Origin: Rhodothermus bifroesti
GTDB taxonomy: Bacteria > Bacteroidota > Rhodothermia > Rhodothermales > Rhodothermaceae
Reading direction: 5' to 3'
DNA length: 64,000 nucleotides
Assembly: GCF_017908595.1 (NCBI RefSeq)
Contig: NZ_JAGKTL010000003.1
Location: 124,001 to 188,000, forward strand
Shown here: piece after piece, positions 1 to 7,669 of the stretch
How positions within the stretch are numbered: position 1 is the stretch's first letter
How the letters are laid out: the number at the start of each line of letters is the position of its first letter
Notes under the pieces: model-generated
Seen by the model: the letters and a program-made list of their open reading frames with translations, nothing else
Databases searched by the model: none
What the model was told of the DNA's origin: nothing
Translations under genes and position numbers: made by a program

Positions 1-2
1 AT

Positions 3-134
3 GTGGTAGACATCACCACAGGCGATCCGAACGTACCTTATCGAAATAGCGCCGGCGAGGAAAACGAAGGATGGTTTGCTATTCAGGATTTGGAAGTCAT
101 CGAAGAGGAAAAACCACGCCTATTTGTAAACTAA
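3..134 (+). CDS. C-terminal fragment of an unknown protein
   Basis: The window opens inside a reading frame whose last 43 residues are visible, ending in the sequence EEEKPRLFVN before a TAA stop. The tail is acidic and shows no motif that I recognise. A hairpin with a T-run follows 22 bases after the stop, which supports this being the true end of a plus-strand gene. The gene is convergent with the flavoenzyme gene that follows. Nothing can be said about function from this fragment. Confidence 0.6.
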   Translation: MVDITTGDPNVPYRNSAGEENEGWFAIQDLEVIEEEKPRLFVN

Positions 135-155
135 ACTTGCCGGGTTGCGTGTCCC

Positions 156-185
156 AAGCCAGGGCTAGAAAGGCTCTGGCTTTTT
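156..185 (+). terminator. Factor-independent terminator after the first partial gene
   Basis: Two 11-base arms (156-166 and 172-182) pair with two G-U wobbles around a 5-base loop and run into five T residues. The T-run overlaps the stop codon of the convergent minus-strand gene, so the two transcription units share this end. Confidence 0.75.
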
Positions 186-1725
186 ATACGGTTGTTTCAG
201 GAACAATAAATCCACTCCGTTGCAATGCTGCCCATACTTCCTCGCGTGTGGCGGGAATCTTGTGACAGGCCGCTAGCACGTCCTCCGCTTGGGCTGGATA
301 AAATCCGTGGCGGTCTTCTGTGAGCCCAGCCAAGTCAAAGGGCGCTAGGGTAGCGTTTAGCGTTTCTGGCGTAGGGGTGCATCCCTGCTCGATTTCTGCC
401 AGTAGCGCTTCTTGTTGTTGGACAAACTCCTGGTGGTCGGAGAGTAGAAAGCCCGGAATGCCGGTTTCTTTTTCGAGTCGCAGGCGGGTTTCCCGGAAGC
501 TGGCGGCAGCGAAGTAGAGCTTGGAAAGCCCAGCAAAGGCCTCGGGCTGATTGAGCACGCGCCATAGGCCACCGATGAGCCGAGCTGTGTGGTCGAATTC
601 GTGCAACGTAATCGTCTGGTATTGCTCAAGGGCTTCGGTTGGTGGAGCGCCGTTGTATTGACACAGCAGCGTAGCTAAACGCCAAACGCCCAGCAGGGTC
701 AGCGGAATGCCAGTAGAAAGCAAGGGATCGAGGATGCCCACGCTACTGGGTAGCAGTGCCCAGTGCCGGCCAATCAGTTGCCGAAAGCACTCCGGGCGCT
801 CGGGCAGCATGCGAAGCGGGTAGAGCGGTTGGGCATGGGCAAGCAAGGCCTGAAGGGAAGGATACCGCGTCAGCAGCTGCCGCCAACATGCTTCAGGGTC
901 CTGATCCGGTAGGCGATCGGTGCGCAAGGTAAAGCCTAGGCTGGTGATCCCGTTATCGAAATGCAGCACCCAGGCCCAGCCTTCTTCGAGCAAGTGGTGC
1001 ACTGCGGCGTCGTCAGGCATGTAGGGCCAGGCTTCCTGAGAAGAGGCTAGCCAGGCATCGGCGCGGGCAACCTGTCGAAAATGCGAAAAGATGGCCACAC
1101 GTTCTGGAAGGTAGGGATGCGGTTCAGGCCTGAAGCCCATCTGGCGGGCCAGCCAGGCATGGGCTCCTGTGGCATCCACCACAAAGCGCGCCTCGAGCGT
1201 TTCCAAGCCCTCGGGTCCCTTAACGTTAAGCTTCATGCCGCATGCTGTTTCCGTAGCGTGTAGCGGCATGGTGTTTTCCAGGTATACGACGCCTGCGCGA
1301 CAGGCTAAATCAACAAGGTGCTTATCGAAATCCGGCCGAAACCAGTGGGTGTCGGCAATGGCGTCATGCGGCGAGGCCGCCACAAGCAGATAAGCCCGCT
1401 GCCCATGCAATGTAGGCTTCCAGCCTTGTTCAGCTTGGTGCCAGAAGAACGTAAACCCCCGTTTTTTTCCTACAGGGAGTTCGGGATAATGGGCTTTCCA
1501 GGAACCATATTTTGAGAAAGGGAGCAGCTCCGGTACCTCAAACGTGCGTGCAATGCGCTCTAGGTATAAATTGGCCAGGGGCGTCGAAGACTCGCCGATC
1601 ACAAAGCGGGGGTGTCGGCCTTTTTCAATAAGCACGACCGAGAACCCCTGTCGCTCGAGGAGCAGGGCCAGTAAAGATCCGGCAAATCCGCTCCCTAAAA
1701 TGGCAAGGTCAAACTGTTTGCTCAT
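184..1725 (-). CDS. FAD-dependent halogenase-like oxidoreductase
   Basis: Predicted 513-residue soluble flavoprotein. The N-terminus has the dinucleotide-binding motif GSGFAG followed by a beta strand ending in EKG. About 35 residues further on is GESSTP, the counterpart of the GE(S/T)xTP motif of flavin-dependent halogenases and related monooxygenases. A KRGFTFFWH stretch and a WAWVLHF segment (compare WxWxIP of tryptophan/phenolic halogenases) also fit that superfamily. Family knowledge suggests FADH2/O2 chemistry on an aromatic or alkyl substrate, by halogenation or hydroxylation. The degenerate WxWxIP motif makes true halogenation uncertain. I chose the ATG that overlaps the preceding radical SAM stop as ATGA; the frame stays open 30 codons further upstream. 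It is last in a three-gene operon. No flavin reductase is adjacent, although one lies about 58 kb away in this window. Confidence 0.8.
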   Translation of the reverse strand: MSKQFDLAILGSGFAGSLLALLLERQGFSVVLIEKGRHPRFVIGESSTPLANLYLERIARTFEVPELLPFSKYGSWKAHYPELPVGKKRGFTFFWHQAEQGWKPTLHGQRAYLLVAASPHDAIADTHWFRPDFDKHLVDLACRAGVVYLENTMPLHATETACGMKLNVKGPEGLETLEARFVVDATGAHAWLARQMGFRPEPHPYLPERVAIFSHFRQVARADAWLASSQEAWPYMPDDAAVHHLLEEGWAWVLHFDNGITSLGFTLRTDRLPDQDPEACWRQLLTRYPSLQALLAHAQPLYPLRMLPERPECFRQLIGRHWALLPSSVGILDPLLSTGIPLTLLGVWRLATLLCQYNGAPPTEALEQYQTITLHEFDHTARLIGGLWRVLNQPEAFAGLSKLYFAAASFRETRLRLEKETGIPGFLLSDHQEFVQQQEALLAEIEQGCTPTPETLNATLAPFDLAGLTEDRHGFYPAQAEDVLAACHKIPATREEVWAALQRSGFIVPETTV

Positions 1726-2690
1726 GAGGCCATGCATTGGGTGCAGGGAACGGGCGGTTCCCAGTTTTGCGTTTGGTTGATGCGCGTAAAGCGCTGTTGT
1801 TGCAGGCGGGCGCAATTTGGACAGCTATAAAAGCGATGTAAATCCCACGTATCGAGCAGGCGCACTGGTGCGGGTTGCGTGAACAGATAGGCGGCAGCGG
1901 CTTCGATTTCTTCAGGGGTAGGTGGTGCGAACTGCCCGTTTTGTTGCAGCAGCTCCATGATCCCATTGCCGGAGCGTGTTGGAATAAGCACGACGGTTTG
2001 AATCCCGTTTTCCACAGCCCATTGCACCGTACGCTGCGTCCAGTATAAGGCTTCAGCTGGCGGAAGAAACGGGGGTTTGAGCAGGATAAAAGCCCGGATG
2101 AGCAGGTGGTGCGCGTGCAGCCAAGCTACAGCCCGATCTAACTGGCCGACAGTGAGTTGTTTGTTGAGCGCTTCAAGCACGCCAGGATGGATGCATTCCA
2201 CCCCAATAGCTACTTCGAGTTGACCTTCAAGAAGCGCCTGAAACTGCAGCGTACGCGAGCCAAGCAAGGCAGGGTGCGACTCCACGATGACGCGGCGGCA
2301 TGCGCGAACGCGCTCGGCAATACCGGCATAAGCTGCAGGAGGGATGGCTAGCCGGTCGAAGAAGCTTCCGCTGTTGTAAAGCTTGACAGCGTCGGCTTTG
2401 GGCAGCTGCATGAGGGCGTGGTCGAGCTGATGGAGCAGCTGGGTTGCACTTACTGGGGCGATCGTTGTGTGCTGCCACAGGTCACACATGGTGCACGTCC
2501 ATGGGCACTCTCGGTTTGTCAGAAAAATGACATTGACCCGCTCTAGGCGACCATCGGGGGCCCGCTCCAGTTCGTGATGAAAACCCTGCGGCCGCCACGG
2601 ATCAACCGCAGCTCGAGCAGGCCGTAGCTGACGAATAAGCCGGGTGCGCTCCAGTGGCCTGAGTGTTTCCCAGTGCATGAGCTCGATCAT
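1722..2690 (-). CDS. Radical SAM protein, TIGR01210/RaSEA-like family
   Basis: Predicted 322-residue Fe-S enzyme. The cluster motif CPWTCTMC (CX3CX2C) lies near residue 63. LYNSGSFFD, VIVESHP and LLKPPFL follow in order, the pattern I associate with TIGR01210, the radical SAM family that includes the archaeosine synthase partner RaSEA. Two C-terminal CxxC pairs (CPNC and CTQC) could bind zinc or a second cluster. The substrate is unknown. In archaea RaSEA acts on a lysine-modified tRNA base, but the bacterial setting here, between an amide ligase and a flavoenzyme, points elsewhere. The start overlaps the upstream stop as ATGA and the end overlaps the next start the same way, so translation is probably coupled. 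An internal Met at residue 5 is an alternative start. Confidence 0.8.
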   Translation of the reverse strand: MIELMHWETLRPLERTRLIRQLRPARAAVDPWRPQGFHHELERAPDGRLERVNVIFLTNRECPWTCTMCDLWQHTTIAPVSATQLLHQLDHALMQLPKADAVKLYNSGSFFDRLAIPPAAYAGIAERVRACRRVIVESHPALLGSRTLQFQALLEGQLEVAIGVECIHPGVLEALNKQLTVGQLDRAVAWLHAHHLLIRAFILLKPPFLPPAEALYWTQRTVQWAVENGIQTVVLIPTRSGNGIMELLQQNGQFAPPTPEEIEAAAAYLFTQPAPVRLLDTWDLHRFYSCPNCARLQQQRFTRINQTQNWEPPVPCTQCMAS

Positions 2691-4012
2691 GCCGCAAAGA
2701 GATCTTCTACCATGCGTCGGAGCTGCCGCTCAGCGGGGATCAGGTCTCGCAAGCGAGTGGGGGGCAAGGCCCCATGCTGGAAGCGACGTTTTTCAAAAAT
2801 TGGCATTTCCATGCCCGTTATGGCTTTAACACCATGGTAGACCACGGCGCCTTTAAGCTGGTACAGCTTGGCCTTGTCGTAGCCGGTTAGCGCAGCAAAA
2901 GGAATTTTCTCGGCCACTTCAATTACACTTGGGCGCGTATACGGACTAAAGCCCGTAAATCCAAAATGCCGATTGATCGCGAACGTACGCGTATAGGCGC
3001 GACTGAGGCCGCCTGTATAGGTCAGCGAATGCTTGAGCTTATCTACTCCCCAACCCTCGTGATACAACAGCGGATTGTTGATAATGCTATAAACAGTGAG
3101 TTCGGGGTTGTGCTCGATGGGATAAGCCCGAAGGTTTTCGTCGCCTCCTTCACCGTCGAGCAAGTACTTCCAGTCGGGGTAGCGTTTGCGCAATGCCTGG
3201 GCTAAGGCATAGTGCATGGCAGCCGACTCGATATCGAGCGGCTTATAGTCTTCTACCAAGCGAACCACTTCACGCAAGTCGATCCCTGCAAGGTCCGTCT
3301 CAACGGGCTCCCAGAACAGCTCCAGTCCGAGTGTTTTTAGGAAAGTGAAGGCTTGGTCCCGGTCTGCTCCACCCCCGAGGTCGAGTGTAAAAGCTTTTAG
3401 GCGAGCAGGGTTCATGCCCAGTGACAAGAGGGTGTGGTAGGTAACCAGAAACACAGAGCCGCTGTCAATACCGCCAGAAAAGGTTACGCCAATTGGGGCA
3501 TCGGCTGGGATGCTGAGCAACCAGCGTCGGATTTCCTCCTGAAGCGCGCCAATGTAGTAGCGGCCAATGGTAGGCAGATCGGGCGGTAGGGTTTCTTGAG
3601 GAATCTCAAAAAAGCGTGTATAAGCCGGTGCCGGGTCCGGGCAGCCAATCAGCTCCAGCGTTACCACATAGTGTGCTGGGACCATCCGCGTGTAGCTGGG
3701 ATGGAACTGATCAGCAAAACCAACAGATTGCAACCATTGGTAGATTTCTTCAATCCGATGGGCTACGACCAGGGCAGGTCCATCTTCACGCTTGGCTAGA
3801 AAATAGCGCATGGGCCGATCCATTGAGCGTGCCAGCCGCACCGTCTTGCCGTCGCGTGCTACGAGCGCAAACGAACCCTCGATGGCACGAACAGCGGCTG
3901 GGTCACCCGAGCGCACGCGCGCGCGTGCTTCATCGAGGGTCATGTTTAGGATATGATTAAGTCCGGGGTCTGTCAGGTCGATCACGTCTTCGATGTAGCG
4001 GGGTCGAAGCAT
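2687..4012 (-). CDS. Asparagine-synthase-like amide ligase lacking the glutaminase cysteine
   Basis: Predicted 441-residue ATP-dependent ligase. The C-terminal two thirds carries the PP-loop FSGGIDSGS near residue 180 and a DGEGGDE motif, both typical of the asparagine synthetase synthetase domain. The N-terminal part resembles a shortened class II glutaminase fold, but the chain begins MLRPRY with no Cys at position 2, so glutamine hydrolysis is not expected. This arrangement is known from beta-lactam synthetases and other ligases that use free ammonia or an internal amine. The start chosen is the Met before the first conserved-looking strand; the frame extends 44 codons upstream through low-quality sequence. 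It is the first gene of the trio, divergent from the GH3 gene. A conventional but ammonia-dependent asparagine synthetase cannot be excluded. Confidence 0.75.
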   Translation of the reverse strand: MLRPRYIEDVIDLTDPGLNHILNMTLDEARARVRSGDPAAVRAIEGSFALVARDGKTVRLARSMDRPMRYFLAKREDGPALVVAHRIEEIYQWLQSVGFADQFHPSYTRMVPAHYVVTLELIGCPDPAPAYTRFFEIPQETLPPDLPTIGRYYIGALQEEIRRWLLSIPADAPIGVTFSGGIDSGSVFLVTYHTLLSLGMNPARLKAFTLDLGGGADRDQAFTFLKTLGLELFWEPVETDLAGIDLREVVRLVEDYKPLDIESAAMHYALAQALRKRYPDWKYLLDGEGGDENLRAYPIEHNPELTVYSIINNPLLYHEGWGVDKLKHSLTYTGGLSRAYTRTFAINRHFGFTGFSPYTRPSVIEVAEKIPFAALTGYDKAKLYQLKGAVVYHGVKAITGMEMPIFEKRRFQHGALPPTRLRDLIPAERQLRRMVEDLFAA

Positions 4013-4220
4013 GGCTGCTTGGGCAGTTGGTGGTCGGGGTCGCCAAGTTTGAGACAAAATAGTACAATTCTTCGGCTGCCTCATGCAAGGCAAAAGGGTT
4101 GGCAGCCGGTGCATCTTATGCTGAACATGTGCGGTTCGTAGCAAGCTGCCCGATAAGGACTTGCAACATCAAGTTGCGCATTGTAGCATATTGCAAGGTA
4201 AATCAAACTCAGAAAACGTT
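4013..4220. promoter_or_regulatory. Divergent promoter region between ligase trio and GH3 gene
   Basis: About 208 bases separate the two divergent starts. The part nearest the GH3 gene contains a 7-base inverted repeat, CTTGCAA at 4160-4166 and TTGCAAG at 4191-4197, with a partial TTGCG copy between. The spacing could fit a dimeric regulator operator. I see no convincing -35/-10 pair or small precursor-peptide gene in the stretch. Confidence 0.35.
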
Positions 4221-6746
4221 ATGACACGTCTTGCTACAAGTGGGCTTGTTATGCTGCTTTTGGTCGGCGTAGCCTGGGCGCAATCTGCTAAGCGTGTGGA
4301 TTCGCTGCTGCAGGCGATGACACTGGCCGAAAAGATTGCGCTGCTCCATGGGGCAATGGATCCGACCGGTGAAGCGGGGGCTGGCTACGTGCCTGGTGTG
4401 CCGCGGCTAGGTATTCCGCCTATGCGTTTGACCGACGGTCCTGCAGGTATTCGCACGCGGCATCCGGCTACGGCACTTCCGGCTCCTGTGGCGCTTGCGG
4501 CTACTTTTGAACCTGAGCTTGCCTATCGTTATGGCCGAGTCATGGGCCAAGAAGGGCGGGCACGTAAGCATGAAGTGCTTCTTTCCCCAATGGTTAACAT
4601 CATCCGCGTACCTGAAGCTGGCCGCAACTTTGAAACCTTTAGCGAAGATCCCTTGCTTTCGGCGCGCATGGTAGCAGCCGAAGTTCGCGGCATTCAGGAC
4701 GCAGGACTCATGGCCACGGTGAAGCATTATGCAGCGAACAACTTTGAAAACGACCGCATGCGGGTCAATGCAGTGGTGGATGAACGGGCGCTTCGGGAAA
4801 TCTACCTGCCCGGATTCGAAGCGGCGGTCAAGGCCGGTGTAGCCGCTGTAATGTGTGCCTACAATAAGGTTAACGGCGCCTATGCCTGCGATAATGAGCA
4901 CTTGCTTAGTCAGATCTTGCGCGAAGAGTGGGGTTTTGAGGGGTGGGTTATGACCGATTGGTTTGCCTGGCATAGCTTGGAGTCGCTTGCCAAGGGGTTG
5001 GATCAGGAAATGCCGGGCTTTACCCTGCGATTTGGTGGTTCCAATATGTCGTTAGCGCCGGCCGTGTTTGCCGATTCGCTGCTTGCAGCTGTCACTTCAG
5101 GGCGTATAGATGAGGCATTTGTAGATCGCGCCGTGCGCCGCATTCTGCTGCAGATGGCACGTTTTGGATTGCTTGAAGGCGCGGCCAGTTCTCCGGCGGA
5201 GATCGATGTTGAGGCGCATGCCGCTCTTGCCCGCGAAGTAGCCGAGGCCGGGGCAGTGCTGCTGCGCAATGAGCGCCAGACGCTGCCACTTACTGCTGAA
5301 GATCTATCCAATTTGGTTGTCGTTGGTCCGACAGCTACCCGGCCGCTTGTTGGAGGTGGGGGGAGCTCACGCGTTGTGCCTTTCCGCACTACAGCTGCCC
5401 TAACCGCCTTACAGGAACTGGCTGGGCCTTCTGCGCAGATTCGTTATGTGGCGGGCATTGACCTGGATGGGGTGGCGGTGCCTACCACTGTTTTGCAGAC
5501 ACCGGATGGCCGCCCAGGCTTGCAGCGTCAGGGCCCCGACGGCACAGTGCAGGTGGATGCTCAGCTTGACTTTACCGGCGAGCGGGCACTCCCGGCTGGT
5601 TCACAGTGGACTTGGACGGGTACGCTAACAGCCCCAGAAGCAGGCGAGTACGAACTCAAGCTGCAAACAGCTGGCGGCGTAGGCACGCTTACTGTTGACG
5701 GTCAGGTCGTGCTGCGTACAGGGATGTTTTTCAGTGATGCCAGCCTCATTCCCACAGCCGATGGTTTGGAAAATGCCACTTACCGGGTTGCTTTGCAAGC
5801 AGGTCAGCAGTTGTCGCTTGTGGTGCAGGTCTCCGGTCAACAGCCGTCGCTGCCTTTTCTCCCTGCCGAGCGCCAGCCGGTGCAGGTACGACTGGCTTGG
5901 GTGACTCCTCAGCGCCGTGCCGCTTTTTTGCAAGAAGCTGAGGAAGCAGCCCGTGCGGCCCGGGCCGCTATCGTCTTTGTACATGAAGAGGGCACCGAAG
6001 GGCGCGACCGTCCCTCACTGGCGCTGCATCCGGATCAGGATGCGATGGTCGAGACGGTAGCAGCAGCTAACCCGCGTACAACAGTGGTGCTGCATGTAGG
6101 TGCGCCAACGCTGATGCCTTGGGCCGATCGCGTTGGCGCCATCTTGCTAATGTGGTATCCTGGCCAAGAGGGAGGCTGGGCTACGGCGAACTTGCTCCTG
6201 GGGCGTGCCAACCCCGCTGGACGGTTGCCTGTGACGTTCCCGCGTCGTGCCGAGGATGCACCAACGGCAGCACCTGAACGCTATCCTGGCGTGAATCTGA
6301 CCGCCCGCTACGATGAGGGCATTTTCGTGGGGTATCGCTGGTACGATGCGCAGCGCATTACACCCCTTTTCCCCTTTGGCCATGGGCTTTCCTACACTAC
6401 GTTTGCCTATGAAAACTTGCGTGTTGAGCCCGATGGCGATGGTTTGATGGTGCGCTTTTTTGTACGCAATACAGGCGATCGCCCTGGCAGCGAGGTGTCC
6501 CAAGTGTATTTGGGACCACCAGAGCATCCACCCGTACCTATGGCACCGCTACACCTGGCAGGATTTCAGCGTGTAACCCTCGCCCCAGGTGAAGCCAAAG
6601 AGGTGTCGATGCGCATCGATAGCCGAGCGCTGTCGTACTGGTCGGTGACTGACCACGCTTGGGTAAAAGCAACCGGGCGCCGACCGGTCTACGTGGGGGC
6701 TTCCTCGCGCGATTTGCGGTTGCAGACAACCATCGAGGTGCGTTAA
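4221..6746 (+). CDS. Exported GH3 beta-glucosidase-type glycoside hydrolase
   Basis: Predicted 841-residue secreted enzyme. A signal peptide (MTRLATSGLVMLLLVGVAWAQ) selects this start over one 20 codons upstream. The GH3 N-terminal barrel follows, with KHYAANNFE and the nucleophile motif VMTDWFAW (Asp near residue 246). The GH3 C-terminal alpha/beta domain is interrupted by a PA14-like insertion around residues 420-560 and contains EEGTEGRD near residue 590, where the acid/base Glu lies in related enzymes. A fibronectin type III-like domain ends the chain. PA14-bearing GH3 enzymes usually act on beta-glucosides or related oligosaccharides released from plant or algal polymers. The location is probably periplasm or cell surface. 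No transporter or SusCD pair is adjacent, so substrate specificity is open. Confidence 0.9.
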   Translation: MTRLATSGLVMLLLVGVAWAQSAKRVDSLLQAMTLAEKIALLHGAMDPTGEAGAGYVPGVPRLGIPPMRLTDGPAGIRTRHPATALPAPVALAATFEPELAYRYGRVMGQEGRARKHEVLLSPMVNIIRVPEAGRNFETFSEDPLLSARMVAAEVRGIQDAGLMATVKHYAANNFENDRMRVNAVVDERALREIYLPGFEAAVKAGVAAVMCAYNKVNGAYACDNEHLLSQILREEWGFEGWVMTDWFAWHSLESLAKGLDQEMPGFTLRFGGSNMSLAPAVFADSLLAAVTSGRIDEAFVDRAVRRILLQMARFGLLEGAASSPAEIDVEAHAALAREVAEAGAVLLRNERQTLPLTAEDLSNLVVVGPTATRPLVGGGGSSRVVPFRTTAALTALQELAGPSAQIRYVAGIDLDGVAVPTTVLQTPDGRPGLQRQGPDGTVQVDAQLDFTGERALPAGSQWTWTGTLTAPEAGEYELKLQTAGGVGTLTVDGQVVLRTGMFFSDASLIPTADGLENATYRVALQAGQQLSLVVQVSGQQPSLPFLPAERQPVQVRLAWVTPQRRAAFLQEAEEAARAARAAIVFVHEEGTEGRDRPSLALHPDQDAMVETVAAANPRTTVVLHVGAPTLMPWADRVGAILLMWYPGQEGGWATANLLLGRANPAGRLPVTFPRRAEDAPTAAPERYPGVNLTARYDEGIFVGYRWYDAQRITPLFPFGHGLSYTTFAYENLRVEPDGDGLMVRFFVRNTGDRPGSEVSQVYLGPPEHPPVPMAPLHLAGFQRVTLAPGEAKEVSMRIDSRALSYWSVTDHAWVKATGRRPVYVGASSRDLRLQTTIEVR

Positions 6747-6771
6747 GCTGCACCCTCAAGGGCAAAACGCG

Positions 6772-6801
6772 AAGGGGCCGTTCTTAGAGGAACGGCCCCT
6801 T
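6772..6801 (+). terminator. Terminator hairpin between GH3 gene and tRNA-Gln
   Basis: A perfect 12-base inverted repeat (6772-6783 and 6790-6801) with a 6-base loop lies 25 bases after the GH3 stop and seven bases beyond the tRNA 3' end on the other strand. It can end both units. The T-tracts are weak on both sides. Confidence 0.7.
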
Positions 6802-6807
6802 GTTGCG

Positions 6808-6880
6808 CTGCCCGGGGAGGACTCGAACCTCCAACCCCCTGATCCAGAGTCAGGTGCTCTGCCAATTAAGCTACCGGGCA
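6808..6880 (-). tRNA. tRNA-Gln (anticodon CUG)
   Basis: Read on the minus strand, a 73-base cloverleaf is complete. It has a 7-bp acceptor stem (TGCCCGG with CCGGGCA), a D arm, the anticodon stem CCTGA/TCAGG around loop CTCTGGA, a GGAGG/CCTCC T stem with TTCGAGT, and discriminator G. The anticodon CUG reads CAG. The 3' CCA is not encoded and must be added by nucleotidyltransferase. Confidence 0.95.
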
Positions 6881-6965
6881 GTGGCAAAGCGTGCTATGCA
6901 ATGCATAAAGCGCTACTCGGTTCCAAAGGGGTCTTTGATGCACTTCGCTCAAGGTTAGGGAACCT

Positions 6966-7643
6966 ATGGGCGCTAAACGGGGTGTGGCTGCACTTAAGTT
7001 GGGTAGACAACTTGCCGTGCCGCAAATCCTTAAAGTCTTCTATGAAGAACCGGCAGCGCTGGAGCCAGAGACCCTTGTCTGGCCCCCTGTTGCGGGAGCG
7101 CCTTGTTACTATCGCGTATATCTAGCTGGAACGGATCTTGAACGCCTGCGCATCGGACTAACGGCGCTGCTGCCTGAGGCTTTTGTACCTCCGCTATGCC
7201 AAGTATTACAACACTGGCCTTTTTGGTGGCAGGTGGATGAGGGCGGTGATACGCATGTGCTGGAGGCTGACGTGCTAGGTCAGGTAGTGGCACAACCAGA
7301 TGCAACAGCAGTACTCATTGGTGGAAAAACCGCAGTTTTGCCCGTTTTTCCTGCGCTCTTGGTAACTGCTGATCGCCAGGAAAGTCGTAAAACGCTGCAG
7401 GCATTGCTCAACGACGGTTGCTTGGTCGCGTTGCGAGAGCCAGCTCATCACGGCTACGACTGGCACTTGTTTGCCGACGTGCCGCTTTTAGCATCCTTTA
7501 AGACGGCGTTGCAGGCGCATCCTTGTCCAGCAGTGCGACGTTTTTTAGTGCCGTATTCCAAGGCCCGTACCGAAGAACGTTTTTACTTTGAGCAATGGAT
7601 GCTGGATGGCCCCTCGCTGCCGGATTACATCCAGGAGATCTGA
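6966..7643 (+). CDS. Unknown protein encoded just upstream of ribD
   Basis: Predicted 225-residue soluble protein without signal peptide or clear membrane segment. I do not recognise the family. It is rich in aromatic and Pro residues, with PFWWQ near the middle and a C-terminal FYFEQWMLDGPSLPDYIQEI. A GGTTAGGG stretch lies just before the ATG. Its stop codon overlaps the start region of ribD, so the two are very probably co-transcribed and perhaps translationally coupled. A role linked to riboflavin or nucleotide metabolism is only a guess from this position. Confidence 0.65.
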   Translation: MGAKRGVAALKLGRQLAVPQILKVFYEEPAALEPETLVWPPVAGAPCYYRVYLAGTDLERLRIGLTALLPEAFVPPLCQVLQHWPFWWQVDEGGDTHVLEADVLGQVVAQPDATAVLIGGKTAVLPVFPALLVTADRQESRKTLQALLNDGCLVALREPAHHGYDWHLFADVPLLASFKTALQAHPCPAVRRFLVPYSKARTEERFYFEQWMLDGPSLPDYIQEI

Positions 7644-7669
7644 CGGCGCGTACCGAAGCCGAGCGCTAC

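Noticed and set aside
184-4012. Lasso-peptide cluster, because of the asparagine-synthase-like gene
   Set aside because: No leader-peptide protease, RRE-type protein, transporter or precursor gene is visible on either side of the trio.
4407-4973. A 188-codon minus-strand open frame
   Set aside because: It lies wholly antisense to the GH3 catalytic domain and shows no family motif; it is a by-product of codon bias in the real gene.
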